From positions 1 through 11,651 of the forward strand of contig WFQV01000398.1 in NCBI GenBank assembly GCA_015486905.1: DNA of 11,651 nucleotides, written 5' to 3'. Source of the stretch: Melioribacteraceae bacterium (lineage in GTDB: Bacteria; Bacteroidota; Ignavibacteria; Ignavibacteriales; Melioribacteraceae). This document shows positions 1 through 7,460 of the stretch, piece by piece (the stretch's first letter is position 1; each line of letters starts with the position of its first letter). The notes beneath the pieces are model-generated. The model saw only the letters and a program-made list of their open reading frames with translations, was not told where the DNA came from and searched no databases. A program made the position numbers and the translations under genes.

Positions 1-12
1 AACAATCATCCA

Positions 13-170
13 GCTTGTCGCGACGTAGTCCCGATTTATCGGGACGAAGACGGACCTGTCACGGCGAAGTCAAGCGAAGCGCAGACGAAGACGGACCTGT
101 CACGGCGAAGTCAAGCGAAGCGCAGACGAAGTCGGACCTGTCACGGCGAATCCCGACTTGTCGGGAGAAG
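13..170. repeat. 41-bp tandem repeat block with CCCGA/TCGGG hairpins
   Basis: A 41-bp unit starting GACGAAG(A/T)CGGACCTGTC begins at 43, 84 and 125. The first two copies are complete and nearly identical. The third breaks off after about 26 bases (125-150). Two small inverted repeats, TCCCGA-TTTA-TCGGGA (29-44) and TCCCGA-CTTG-TCGGGA (151-166), flank the array. The 22-bp stretches at 69-90 and 110-131 are identical to each other and to the reverse complement of 11587-11608. The stretch 13-30 matches the reverse complement of 11606-11623 at 17 of 18 bases. An open frame runs through the block, but it is made of repeat units and is not a credible gene. This looks like a dispersed intergenic repeat family; its function is unknown. 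Confidence 0.85.
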
Positions 171-183
171 TCGGAAATCCATT

Positions 184-207
184 CATCCAACCATCCAACC
201 ATCCAAT
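184..207. repeat. 8-bp tandem repeat (CATCCAAC)x3
   Basis: Three consecutive copies of CATCCAA(C/T) occupy 184-191, 192-199 and 200-207. The same octamer occurs as three tandem copies at 6394-6417, in the same orientation. The rest of 208-318 is AT-rich, with no gene, hairpin or promoter that I can defend. Confidence 0.8.
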
Positions 208-318
208 CAATCTACTCCTCACGCATTCATCATTCGCTTGGGTGTCTTAAACTTAGTAATGTATGTTTCACTTTGTAAAAAATTACAAGTTAATCCGCAC
301 TAATCTTATTAAATCGGC

Positions 319-335
319 GTCATCCGTGTTCTATT
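319..335 (-). repeat. Copy of AATAGAACACGGATGAC phrase spanning a stop codon
   Basis: Read on the minus strand, this 17-bp stretch is identical to 6310-6326 and differs by one base from 6214-6230. The TAG stop of the upstream secreted protein (333-331) lies inside it, so the repeat junction falls at the last codon of that gene. Confidence 0.75.
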
Positions 336-2181
336 TCAGTAAAATCATCTTCCTTGTTTGGATGAAACTCCCTACGCGTAAACGATAAAAATAAATCCCG
401 CTCGGCAAATTCTTTGCATTGAATTGAACCGAATAATTTCCCGGAGATTGAGATTTGTTTACAAGTGTTGCAACATTACGACCTAAGACATCAAATATTT
501 TTAAGGTTGCTGTTAAAGACGTTGCATGCAGCGTCTCCGCGGATATAGGTATTGAATACTTTATTGTGGTAGTCGTATTGCCTGTACCTCCATTGGCGGG
601 AAACGGATTGGGGTAGTTCTGGTAAAGTTTAAAATGGAAAGGTAAGTTATTGTTTTCAACTCCTGTTGGTTTCTTTGTGAATTCTAATAACGCTACGCTT
701 ATCCCGGGAACTACAAAGTTGTTGTTAGTCCACTCGTGCCAGACCTCACCGTTTTCATCGTCGTTTACGAGTTTGTATCTTATTTTGTAATTTGAAGGAA
801 GAACACTTTTGCCTTCAAATTGAAAAATAACGCTTTTGGAGTTTTCACTAACATTGGAGAACAAGATAGCGAAGTTATTCGAATCTTTTTCCGTTGAAAG
901 TATCCAGAGTGAGTCGTTTTTCCCAAGTTCAAACATATTTTTAATATTCAAATGATGGACAAATCTGTCTTTGTAAAGGGAAGTTCTCAAGCGAACTCCG
1001 TAAGCCGCTTTTTTAGGCGTGCCGGCGGAATCTCCGAAGAAAAGTCCCGAAACAAATTCCTGAGCAGGGTCATCGTAGGGAAGATTCGGGTCGGAATCAC
1101 GGTCTCCTGCGCGATACCAAAAGTTTTTCTCAATACCATTTGTCTTAAGCACAATCCATAAGGCTGTGTTGTAAATAGCTCCTTTCGTTTTATTGTAAAG
1201 TTCATCGAGCTGTTTCCTTGAAAGATTGTGCATTCCGGTTGAGTCTTTAGTAAAGTGTGCAATAATGAAGGCATCACAAATTACCTCGGTGTTGTCGAAA
1301 AATCCCGTCCCTTTCCACGGTACAAAATCAAAGGGTGCTTCGCCTTTTAGAATCTTACGGAAATAAACCACACTCTTGTACAAACCTGAAACATCGTTCC
1401 TAATCGTGTGAATTCCAAGCCAATCCGGTTTTGCATTGTTTTCGTAAAGCGTCGTTAAAAAGGCTATTGCACGACTTACCATGACGTCAGGATATTCGTC
1501 GAAAGGGACAAGGAATCCGGGGCCTCCGATTTTTAATTGCGGAAATTCGCTTTTAAGAGAAATGAAAAGGTCCTTCCAAAAATTATTGAACGACGCCGTA
1601 TCCCACGACCAGAATTGGGGATTCGGTGCTTCCGTCCAAATATCGAGATAATTAAAATTCCCTTGAGAACCGTTTAGGTAAAGATAATGTCTCACAACTC
1701 TTTTCGCAGCTTCGATGTAATTGGCTCGCTCAGGTTTTTTAGGCCCTTGGTAATCGTGATTGCGAACAGCACACTGTGCTTCGCCCCCAATTCTAAACAT
1801 AAAATTGAACCCGTTGTCGATAATCTCGTTGAACAACGAATCGCTTGCATCAAAAAAATAATTTGACGAATCCGTCGGGTCACATTTCCAATTGGGGTAA
1901 TGAGGTAAGTCCGCTTTTAAAGGCCCACCGCCATTAAACATTCGCTCCATGTCCAATCTGTCGTCCATGTAAGCATTGTTGCGAATCCAATTAACTCCAA
2001 TAGAATGAAGCTTTTCGGTTAAATCGGGACCGTTTGAATCGTATTGAGGTGCAGGTCCCGAAATAACTCCTTCGACATATTGCATTATCAAATCTTTGTC
2101 CGGACGGGTAATGTTGATTGAAATTGTTTGAGCTGAAAGCAGAGTGACAAATAAGAAGAAAAGTGATAGTAACTTTTTCAT
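331..2181 (-). CDS. Secreted clan GH-A-like glycoside hydrolase with T9SS sorting domain
   Basis: This 616-aa protein is predicted to be exported and released or anchored by the type IX secretion system. Residues 1-17 form a signal peptide (MKKLL, a hydrophobic stretch, then SAQ). Residues about 20-400 look like a TIM-barrel glycoside hydrolase, closest in layout to GH39. WTEAPN at 182-187 resembles the WNEPN acid/base motif, with Glu184 as candidate. Glu299 in NTEVICDAF is a candidate nucleophile, and the 115-residue spacing is close to that of GH39 xylosidases (E160/E277 in one studied enzyme). The Asn that usually precedes the acid/base Glu is Thr183, and there is an extra Ala, so activity is uncertain. 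Residues 400-505 look like a beta-sandwich. Residues 517-616 are the sorting domain, from LYQNYPNPF to KMILLK. A strong GGAGG at 2192-2188, six bases before the ATG, supports the start. The substrate cannot be told. Confidence 0.85.
   Translation of the reverse strand: MKKLLSLFFLFVTLLSAQTISINITRPDKDLIMQYVEGVISGPAPQYDSNGPDLTEKLHSIGVNWIRNNAYMDDRLDMERMFNGGGPLKADLPHYPNWKCDPTDSSNYFFDASDSLFNEIIDNGFNFMFRIGGEAQCAVRNHDYQGPKKPERANYIEAAKRVVRHYLYLNGSQGNFNYLDIWTEAPNPQFWSWDTASFNNFWKDLFISLKSEFPQLKIGGPGFLVPFDEYPDVMVSRAIAFLTTLYENNAKPDWLGIHTIRNDVSGLYKSVVYFRKILKGEAPFDFVPWKGTGFFDNTEVICDAFIIAHFTKDSTGMHNLSRKQLDELYNKTKGAIYNTALWIVLKTNGIEKNFWYRAGDRDSDPNLPYDDPAQEFVSGLFFGDSAGTPKKAAYGVRLRTSLYKDRFVHHLNIKNMFELGKNDSLWILSTEKDSNNFAILFSNVSENSKSVIFQFEGKSVLPSNYKIRYKLVNDDENGEVWHEWTNNNFVVPGISVALLEFTKKPTGVENNNLPFHFKLYQNYPNPFPANGGTGNTTTTIKYSIPISAETLHATSLTATLKIFDVLGRNVATLVNKSQSPGNYSVQFNAKNLPSGIYFYRLRVGSFIQTRKMILLK
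517..536. repeat. Palindrome inside the coding sequence of the sorting domain
   Basis: The inverted repeat consists of AGACG and CGTCT arms around the perfect palindrome TGCATGCA, with a single T/G pair as the only imperfection. It encodes residues 549-555 (ETLHATS) of the secreted hydrolase-like protein, within an extra stretch between the KYSIP strand and the LKIFDVLGR strand of the sorting domain, where related domains are usually shorter. From memory, palindromes of the form GAGACGTTGCATGCAACGTCTC are dispersed in many environmental bacterial genomes. I infer an in-frame insertion of such an element. Confidence 0.7.
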
Positions 2182-2298
2182 TTTTTACCTCCAAAAATTT
2201 GTTTTTCCACAGAGAAAATTTCCTTTTTCTCTTTACGTCATTTTTGACAAAGAATCTTATTGAAAAGTTTAACTAAAAAACGTGAGCTTCGTCACAAT

Positions 2299-2323
2299 AA
2301 AAAAGCCGGACTTTCGCCCGGCT
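2299..2323 (-). terminator. Rho-independent terminator of the Asp-box propeller gene
   Basis: On the minus strand an 8-bp stem (AGCCGGGC paired with GTCCGGCT, one G-U) closes a GAAA tetraloop and is followed at once by six T residues (2304-2299). It lies 25 bases past the stop codon of the 1085-aa gene. The downstream hydrolase-like gene is therefore probably transcribed from its own promoter in 2182-2298. Confidence 0.9.
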
Positions 2324-2347
2324 CTTCGTGAGTATTGTTAATTACAA

Positions 2348-5300
2348 TTATTTGTGCCATTCTGGAATTCGTCCCGGTGTCCAAGGCGCACCGAGGTTTT
2401 CCATCTGTGCTTCGAGCGGTTTAATTTCGTCGGTGTAAATCTTCTTAACCTTCTCGAGAACAGGCGGGAATTCATCCGCTAACGCATTGTAAGCAGTGCG
2501 CTCGGTTTGCGTGACGGGAGAAGTTGAACGCCAATGCGTGTAAGCAAGCGTTTTGAGTCTCCAATTAAGCGGAACCGGTTCCGGAGGCACTTCCTCTCTG
2601 CTTGCCCGGTAAGGCTGTCCGTTAAACTTGTAAAGAACATCGCTCAACTCTTTGGAAATATTTTCTGCTTTTTGCAGCAGGTCAAAAGAAGCGCTTGGAG
2701 TTTCCAACAGAGCCTGCTTAATGTATTCCACTCGCTTAACAAGTTGATGTGTAAGGTTCTCCGTACCCCGCATTGCGCGTGCTAACTCTCCGGCTTTCTT
2801 CTCAAATGCAACAAGTTTACTTCTGTCTTTTGCAGGCAGAGTTGTGTTCCTCAAAACTTTAGCATTAAATTCAACGGGTCCGGCAAGGTCCTTTTTGCCG
2901 TTCCTCGTTACGAGCGACATAGTTACCGAATATTTTCCGGGCATTACGAGATAAGCCGAGGCACTCTTTGCCGTAGGATTGAACTTGTCGTTCTGCACAC
3001 GCAGAGAAGCAGGGTTTTCGTACTTCAAATCCCAAGTAATGCGATTAATCCCTTTGGAAGCGGACTTCGTTAATTTTCGTACAACGTTTCCGTCTGCGTC
3101 TTTAACCGTGAAAAGTAAATAAGGCGGAATCTCGGCTTTCTCTTTCCTGATTTGTTCGTACGAAGGCTGCGGAATCGGTTTGCCTTCTTTAAATAATTTC
3201 TTTTCCTTTTCGCGGCGTATTTGCTTCAATGTTTTCGGTACATCTTTTAAATAGTAGGTTATTGTGGCGCCGAAAGGAGGATTAGGCGCTTTGAAATAGT
3301 TTGTGCCGGCTCCGTAGCGCCCGCCTTTTTTGATGAACATTAACGCATCTTTAACGGGGAAAATGTAACCGTCCTTTTTTAAAAGTTCTTTGCTTACCAT
3401 CCTAAGCGGTGAGTAATTGTCCAGAATGTAGAACCCGCGTCCGAAAGTGGCAAGCACCAAATCGTTCTCACGCTTTTGGATTGCAATGTCCTCAACTGCA
3501 ATGTCGGGGATGCCGGATTTTAGACGAACCCAATGTTTACCGCCGTCGATGGTAAAGAAAATTCCGAACTCCGTTCCTGCAAAGAGCAAATCGTGGTTCT
3601 TAAAATCTTGAGCGATTGTGTGAACCGTCCCGTTGGACGGTAAATCTCCGGCAATCGATTTCCAGCTCTCACCTTTGTCCGTACTTTTTAATAAATAAGG
3701 TTTAAAGTCATCTCGCTTAATGTTGTCGAAGCAAGCGTAAACCGTGTTCGAATCGAATAGGGAGGGGAAAACGTCGCTGACATAAGTGTATTTCGGTACG
3801 CCCGGGAATTTGTCAATCTTGCGCCAGGTTGCGGCATCTTCCGAAACTTGAATTACCCCGTCGTCGGTTCCCACGTAAAGGAGATTTTCCTTAACGGGCG
3901 ATTCGGCAAGTGCAACCGCCGTGCCGTAAAGGGAGGTGGAGACGTCTTTCATTACGGCGTCGATGCTCCAATATTTACCCATTACTTTAAAACTGTTTCT
4001 GTCAATTTGGGCTGTGATGTCGCCGCTAATTTCTTTCCACGTGTTTCCGCGGTCATCGCTGCGGAAAACTTTATTTGCCGCACAATAAATTCTTGTGTGA
4101 GAGTGCGGGCTGATAATTAAAGGCGTGTTCCAATTCCACTTGTAGGTAAGCTCGCCTTCTTTGGGTTCGGGGCGAATGCTCACGGCTTCTTTGCTTTTGC
4201 GGTCATAACGTACCATATTGCCGTACTGCGCTTCGGCGTAAACGATGTTAGGGTCAACCGGGTCTATCGCCGTCCAAAAACCGTCGCCGCCGTTGGTTAC
4301 GTACCAATCGGAGTTGACTATCCCGTCCGAGCTTAATGTCTGCGAAGGTCCGCCGAAACTGCTGTTGTCCTGCGTTCCGCCGTAAACGTTGTAGAACGGG
4401 TAATCATTGTCAGTGTTTACGCGATAGAATTGCGTAACCGGAAGATTTCCTTTGAAGTCGTAAGTCTTTCCGCCGTCGAATGATTCGTAAACGCCGCCGT
4501 CACCGCCGATTAAGAAATGCTTTGTGTTTTTGGGGTCAATCCACATTGCGTGGTCATCAACGTGGCGATTGTTGTTACCAAGCACTTTCCACGTTTTCCC
4601 GCCGTCAACAGTAACTTTAGTTACTGTTTCGGTGGAATAAACTTTGTTAACGTCTTTCGGGTCGCAGTAAATTTCGTTGAAGTACTGCCCGCTTGAATGG
4701 TAAGGGCTCATCTTTTGCCAACTTGCTCCTCTGTCAGTTGAACGGAAAAATCCGCCTTTGTCGTAAGCGGCTTCCACTATTAAATAAACAATGTTGTGGT
4801 CTGCGGGGCTAACGGCAATGCCCATTCCGCCGATGTCAACCTTAGGTAAGCCTTTCATTATTTTAAACCAACTCTCACCGCCGTCGGTTGATTTGAAAAC
4901 GGCCGATTCGGGACCTCCGCTTATATGAGTCCAAACGTGGCGGCGTCTTTGCTCGGAGGTGGCGTACATTACGTCCGGGTTAACAGGGTCAATCACTACA
5001 TTGTTAACGCCGGTATTTTGGGAAATGCTTAGGACATTGCGCCAGGACTTTCCGCCGTCGGTTGTTTTGTAAAGTCCGCGGTCACCGCCCGGCGCCCATA
5101 TTGAACCTTCCGCTGCAACGAAAACGACTTTAGAATTCCGCGGGTCAATTACTATGCCTCCTATTTGGCGGGAATTTTTTAAGCCCATATTCTTCCAGCT
5201 TTTTCCGCCGTCCTCGGATTTGTAAACGCCGTTGCCGTAACCAATTGCACGCTGGTGATTGTTCTCACCCGTACCTACCCAAACTACGTTTGTATTGTTC

Positions 5301-5605
5301 GGGTCAATGGTTACGCAGCCCATCGAGTACGCACCGTAATGGTCGAATACAGGTTTAAATGTAACGCCTGAGTTTGTGGTCTTCCAAACGTGCCCGGAAG
5401 CTGCAGCAACGTAATATTCGCTCGGGTCGTTAGGATTTACTGCAAAGTCGGCAATTCTTCCCGAAGTAAAAGCGGGTCCGATGCTGCGGAATTTTAATCC
5501 TGCATAAGTGTTTGAATTGTAAATAGTCTCTTTCTTTTTGTCAGCCGCAAAAGCTAACACAAAAAGAGCAAAGTAAAAAATCAAGAATAAGCGTAAATGT
5601 TTCAT
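2348..5605 (-). CDS. Exported Asp-box (BNR) beta-propeller protein, sortilin/VPS10-like
   Basis: This 1085-aa protein has a signal peptide at residues 1-20, cleaved probably after AFA. Residues about 35-730 are a multi-blade propeller with Asp-box motifs (S-x-D-x-G-x-x-W) at 130-137, 181-188, 239-246, 289-296, 332-339, 375-382, 516-523, 641-648 and 685-692. Degenerate copies sit near 76 and 588. Asp-boxes are structural turns and do not show enzymatic activity, so the common label 'glycosyl hydrolase' for this family is not justified by the sequence. Residues about 830-900 look like a beta-sandwich (VKDADGNVVRKL) and 925-1070 are mostly helical. The last residues are PWTPGRIPEW. There is no T9SS sorting domain, so a periplasmic location or another export route is likely. 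GAGG at 5614-5611, five bases before the ATG, supports the start. The substrate or partner is unknown; a role in peptide or polymer handling is only a guess. Confidence 0.9.
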   Translation of the reverse strand: MKHLRLFLIFYFALFVLAFAADKKKETIYNSNTYAGLKFRSIGPAFTSGRIADFAVNPNDPSEYYVAAASGHVWKTTNSGVTFKPVFDHYGAYSMGCVTIDPNNTNVVWVGTGENNHQRAIGYGNGVYKSEDGGKSWKNMGLKNSRQIGGIVIDPRNSKVVFVAAEGSIWAPGGDRGLYKTTDGGKSWRNVLSISQNTGVNNVVIDPVNPDVMYATSEQRRRHVWTHISGGPESAVFKSTDGGESWFKIMKGLPKVDIGGMGIAVSPADHNIVYLIVEAAYDKGGFFRSTDRGASWQKMSPYHSSGQYFNEIYCDPKDVNKVYSTETVTKVTVDGGKTWKVLGNNNRHVDDHAMWIDPKNTKHFLIGGDGGVYESFDGGKTYDFKGNLPVTQFYRVNTDNDYPFYNVYGGTQDNSSFGGPSQTLSSDGIVNSDWYVTNGGDGFWTAIDPVDPNIVYAEAQYGNMVRYDRKSKEAVSIRPEPKEGELTYKWNWNTPLIISPHSHTRIYCAANKVFRSDDRGNTWKEISGDITAQIDRNSFKVMGKYWSIDAVMKDVSTSLYGTAVALAESPVKENLLYVGTDDGVIQVSEDAATWRKIDKFPGVPKYTYVSDVFPSLFDSNTVYACFDNIKRDDFKPYLLKSTDKGESWKSIAGDLPSNGTVHTIAQDFKNHDLLFAGTEFGIFFTIDGGKHWVRLKSGIPDIAVEDIAIQKRENDLVLATFGRGFYILDNYSPLRMVSKELLKKDGYIFPVKDALMFIKKGGRYGAGTNYFKAPNPPFGATITYYLKDVPKTLKQIRREKEKKLFKEGKPIPQPSYEQIRKEKAEIPPYLLFTVKDADGNVVRKLTKSASKGINRITWDLKYENPASLRVQNDKFNPTAKSASAYLVMPGKYSVTMSLVTRNGKKDLAGPVEFNAKVLRNTTLPAKDRSKLVAFEKKAGELARAMRGTENLTHQLVKRVEYIKQALLETPSASFDLLQKAENISKELSDVLYKFNGQPYRASREEVPPEPVPLNWRLKTLAYTHWRSTSPVTQTERTAYNALADEFPPVLEKVKKIYTDEIKPLEAQMENLGAPWTPGRIPEWHK

Positions 5606-5843
5606 TTGTACCTCATTGTTTCTGTGCGTTAATATTTAATGAAATTCATTTTTGGTGAAATTCTTCTTAACGTTTCCCGGGAAAAGTCCTTTTGAAAATC
5701 TTTCCCAAATATCCTTTGATTCTTATATTCCTTAAAATAATTTAGATGAATATTATTGTAATTAGTTCCGTAATTTAAGGATAAATTCAAGATATTAGAA
5801 ATTGTAACGGAAATTTTGAATTATGATTACTCGAATGATTAAA

Positions 5844-5871
5844 GAGTCTTAAGTAACGAGTCTTAAGTAGT
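5844..5871. repeat. 14-bp tandem pair GAGTCTTAAGTAAC, left copy
   Basis: Two adjacent 14-bp units (5844-5857 and 5858-5871) begin GAGTCTTAAGTA. The same tandem pair, slightly diverged, lies at 6510-6537 in the same orientation. The two pairs bracket the repeat mosaic between them. Confidence 0.8.
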
Positions 5872-6164
5872 AAGTAACCAGCCTCCGGAATAGCCACGAA
5901 TGCACGAATGGATTGGCTAAGATTTTTGGCATGGATTGCTTCCCGACCCAGAAGATTGAGGGGAAGTGTACAATCCGCGAAAAAATAATATTTTACCACG
6001 CAGAGAGCGCAAAGGAATGTCACAAAGAACGCAAGGTTAATTTTAAATAGCCAGTCTCTGAAAAAACCACGAACACCCGAATTTTATTCAACTAAGAACT
6101 AATCACCAAGAACAAAGAACAAATGAATTACGATTGATGGGTATGAATGACCTCAAACTTCTTA

Positions 6165-6185
6165 CGTCTTGCGTCTTGCGTCTTG
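6165..6185. repeat. 7-bp tandem repeat (CGTCTTG)x3
   Basis: Three perfect copies of CGTCTTG lie at 6165-6171, 6172-6178 and 6179-6185. There is no gene in this stretch; such arrays can vary in copy number through slippage. Confidence 0.85.
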
Positions 6186-6201
6186 CGATTGCCGATTGAT
6201 A

Positions 6202-6345
6202 GGACGCAGATTTAATAGAACACGGATAACACGGATTGCTGCGGGATTTTCGGGGAAGGGAATGGGACGCAGATTTGTCATGATTGATTATGATTTCCGC
6301 TGATTGGACAATAGAACACGGATGACACGGATTGCTACGGGATTT
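6202..6345. repeat. Direct repeat of 36 bp: AATAGAACACGGAT(A/G)AC phrase, two copies
   Basis: Segments 6214-6249 and 6310-6345 match at 34 of 36 bases and start AATAGAACACGGAT. Each is preceded by a copy of GGACGCAGATTT (6202-6213 and 6265-6276), at different distances. A further 17-bp copy, inverted, covers the stop codon of the gene ending at 331. Such CACGGAT/GCAGATT phrases behave as dispersed repeats rather than as part of a gene. Confidence 0.85.
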
Positions 6346-6393
6346 GCACGGATCACTTAATTCAACATTCATAATTGTTATCTAATATCCAAT

Positions 6394-6417
6394 CATCCAT
6401 TCATCCAATCATCCAAT
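6394..6417. repeat. 8-bp tandem repeat (CATCCAAT)x3
   Basis: Three copies of CATCCA(A/T)T (6394-6401, 6402-6409, 6410-6417) are of the same family and orientation as the array at 184-207. Confidence 0.8.
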
Positions 6418-6509
6418 CATGCCTCTGCACCTTTGTGCCTTTGAACCTCTAAACTTCTAAACTCTAAACCTATAAACGAATAATGGCTGAACTACGATTG
6501 ACGAGTAAT

Positions 6510-6537
6510 AAGTCTTAAGTGACGAGTCTTAAGTAAG
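6510..6537. repeat. 14-bp tandem pair GAGTCTTAAGTAAG, right copy
   Basis: Units 6510-6523 and 6524-6537 repeat the pair at 5844-5871. This pair lies 62 bases beyond the stop codon of the lipoprotein gene. Confidence 0.8.
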
Positions 6538-6598
6538 GAGCGCTGTTATCTGTAATCTGTTCTCTATCAGAGTAAATTGTAGTTTTTCGCCGGAATAT

Positions 6599-7327
6599 TT
6601 ATGGCACTGTTATCTCGATTACATCCGAAGAATTTTCACCGAGATTTGGAAATATCATTGCACCTGTATGAATATCGCGATAAGAAAACGGGAAACCGGC
6701 ATTTGCGGGATAAATTTTCAGATAAGCTTTTTCGCCGGATTTGAAACCATAGTAGAAAAACTCATTTTGGGAAATAGTAAATGAAAAGGTAGTTTTATGA
6801 TTTGGAATATAAATTATAGATTCGAACGTGTAAAATGGTGTCTTTGCTTTAACATTTGTCGTTTTGCCAACAAAATATCTCACATACTGATTTAACTCTG
6901 TATCCGATACTGAAAATGTAATAACAACTTGACTCCCTTCTGTTGAATCAGAGACATTAAAAACCGAAAATGTTGGTAATTTTTGTAGATAGATAATACC
7001 GGCAGATGCAGTTCCATTTCCAACAAACTGAAAACCCTGCTTCTCAGTAGTGCCAAACCCTTCTTTGCTAAATCTTATATCGTAAATTCCCTGTGGTACA
7101 TTATCAAAATACCATCTTCCGAGGCTATCGGTAATGGTTGCAAAATTTGTATTTTCCAACGCCACATTAACATTGGAATTGTCATTTGTTTTATAAGGTG
7201 AACCGTCACTTAAATAAACATAGCCTACTATTGTTCCGGTTGGTAAAGGCGATACAAGATCGTTATCCTTGCAGGAAATCAAAATAAATAAGCTTAAAAT
7301 AAAAAATAATTTCACGATTCTTTTCAT
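6599..7327 (-). CDS. Lipoprotein with carboxypeptidase-regulatory-like domain
   Basis: This 242-aa protein has a lipoprotein signal peptide: MKRIVK, a hydrophobic stretch, then the lipobox LISC with Cys19 as the lipidated residue. Lgt and signal peptidase II would process it, placing it on a membrane facing the periplasm or the surface. Residues about 32-115 fit the carboxypeptidase D regulatory-like fold, a seven-stranded beta domain: GTIVGYVYLSDGSP, ITDSLGRWYFDNVPQGIYDIRFSKEGF. A second, beta-rich part (117-242) is unrecognised. There is no catalytic motif, so a binding or structural role is likely. Its start is set by the signal peptide; only a weak purine-rich AAGGGAAAA precedes it. It stands alone, with 133 bases between it and the toxin-antitoxin pair upstream. 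Confidence 0.82.
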   Translation of the reverse strand: MKRIVKLFFILSLFILISCKDNDLVSPLPTGTIVGYVYLSDGSPYKTNDNSNVNVALENTNFATITDSLGRWYFDNVPQGIYDIRFSKEGFGTTEKQGFQFVGNGTASAGIIYLQKLPTFSVFNVSDSTEGSQVVITFSVSDTELNQYVRYFVGKTTNVKAKTPFYTFESIIYIPNHKTTFSFTISQNEFFYYGFKSGEKAYLKIYPANAGFPFSYRDIHTGAMIFPNLGENSSDVIEITVP

Positions 7328-7460
7328 AATAATTTTCCCTTTTTTATTTCTTAAAGCAACTCACGGATTAGCAGCTAAAGCGTATGCCTTAACTTAAGAT
7401 TTTACCCCGTTGCTTTTTAAAAGCAGTCGGAGAGAATCCTAAATAACGTTAATTTTAGTC

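Larger units (their letters stand above)
5606..6598. other. 993-bp non-coding mosaic of short repeats
   Basis: No credible gene lies here. The part nearest the propeller gene (5606-5840) is AT-rich and should carry its promoter, which I cannot place. From 5844 to 6537 the sequence is largely short repeated phrases, listed separately where clear. Others include CACGAATG twice in tandem (5895-5910), a crude pair of related segments starting CCAG at 5878 and 6051, an ACCACGCAGAG...GCGCAAAGG phrase (5995-6036) with a reverse-complement relative near 6422-6446, and CTAAAC at 6449, 6457 and 6464. Two open frames of 78 and 89 codons are built from these repeats and look spurious. No terminator for the lipoprotein gene ending at 6599 was found. 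Confidence 0.8.

Noticed and set aside
15..278. Open frame of 87 codons at the left edge
   Set aside because: It consists mostly of the 41-bp tandem units and the octamer array; its repeated peptide follows from the DNA repeat, and there is no ribosome binding site.
987..1277. Open frames overlapping the large genes in other frames (for example 987-1277, 2534-2785, 3848-4120, 10427-10804)
   Set aside because: They lie inside well-supported genes and show no domain or start signal of their own.
5787..6023. Open frame of 78 codons on the minus strand
   Set aside because: It lies in the repeat mosaic, with composition unlike the neighbouring genes.
6103..6372. Open frame of 89 codons on the minus strand
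   Set aside because: Its repeated KSRSNPC peptides are translations of the 36-bp direct repeat; no family resemblance and no start signal.
5844..6537. CRISPR array
   Set aside because: Repeats are very short or only two copies with unequal spacing, there are no uniform spacers, and no cas gene is present.
7411..7425. Small palindrome TGCTTTT-T-AAAAGCA downstream of the antitoxin gene
   Set aside because: An AT-rich stem with no T-run after it on the minus strand; too weak to call a terminator.
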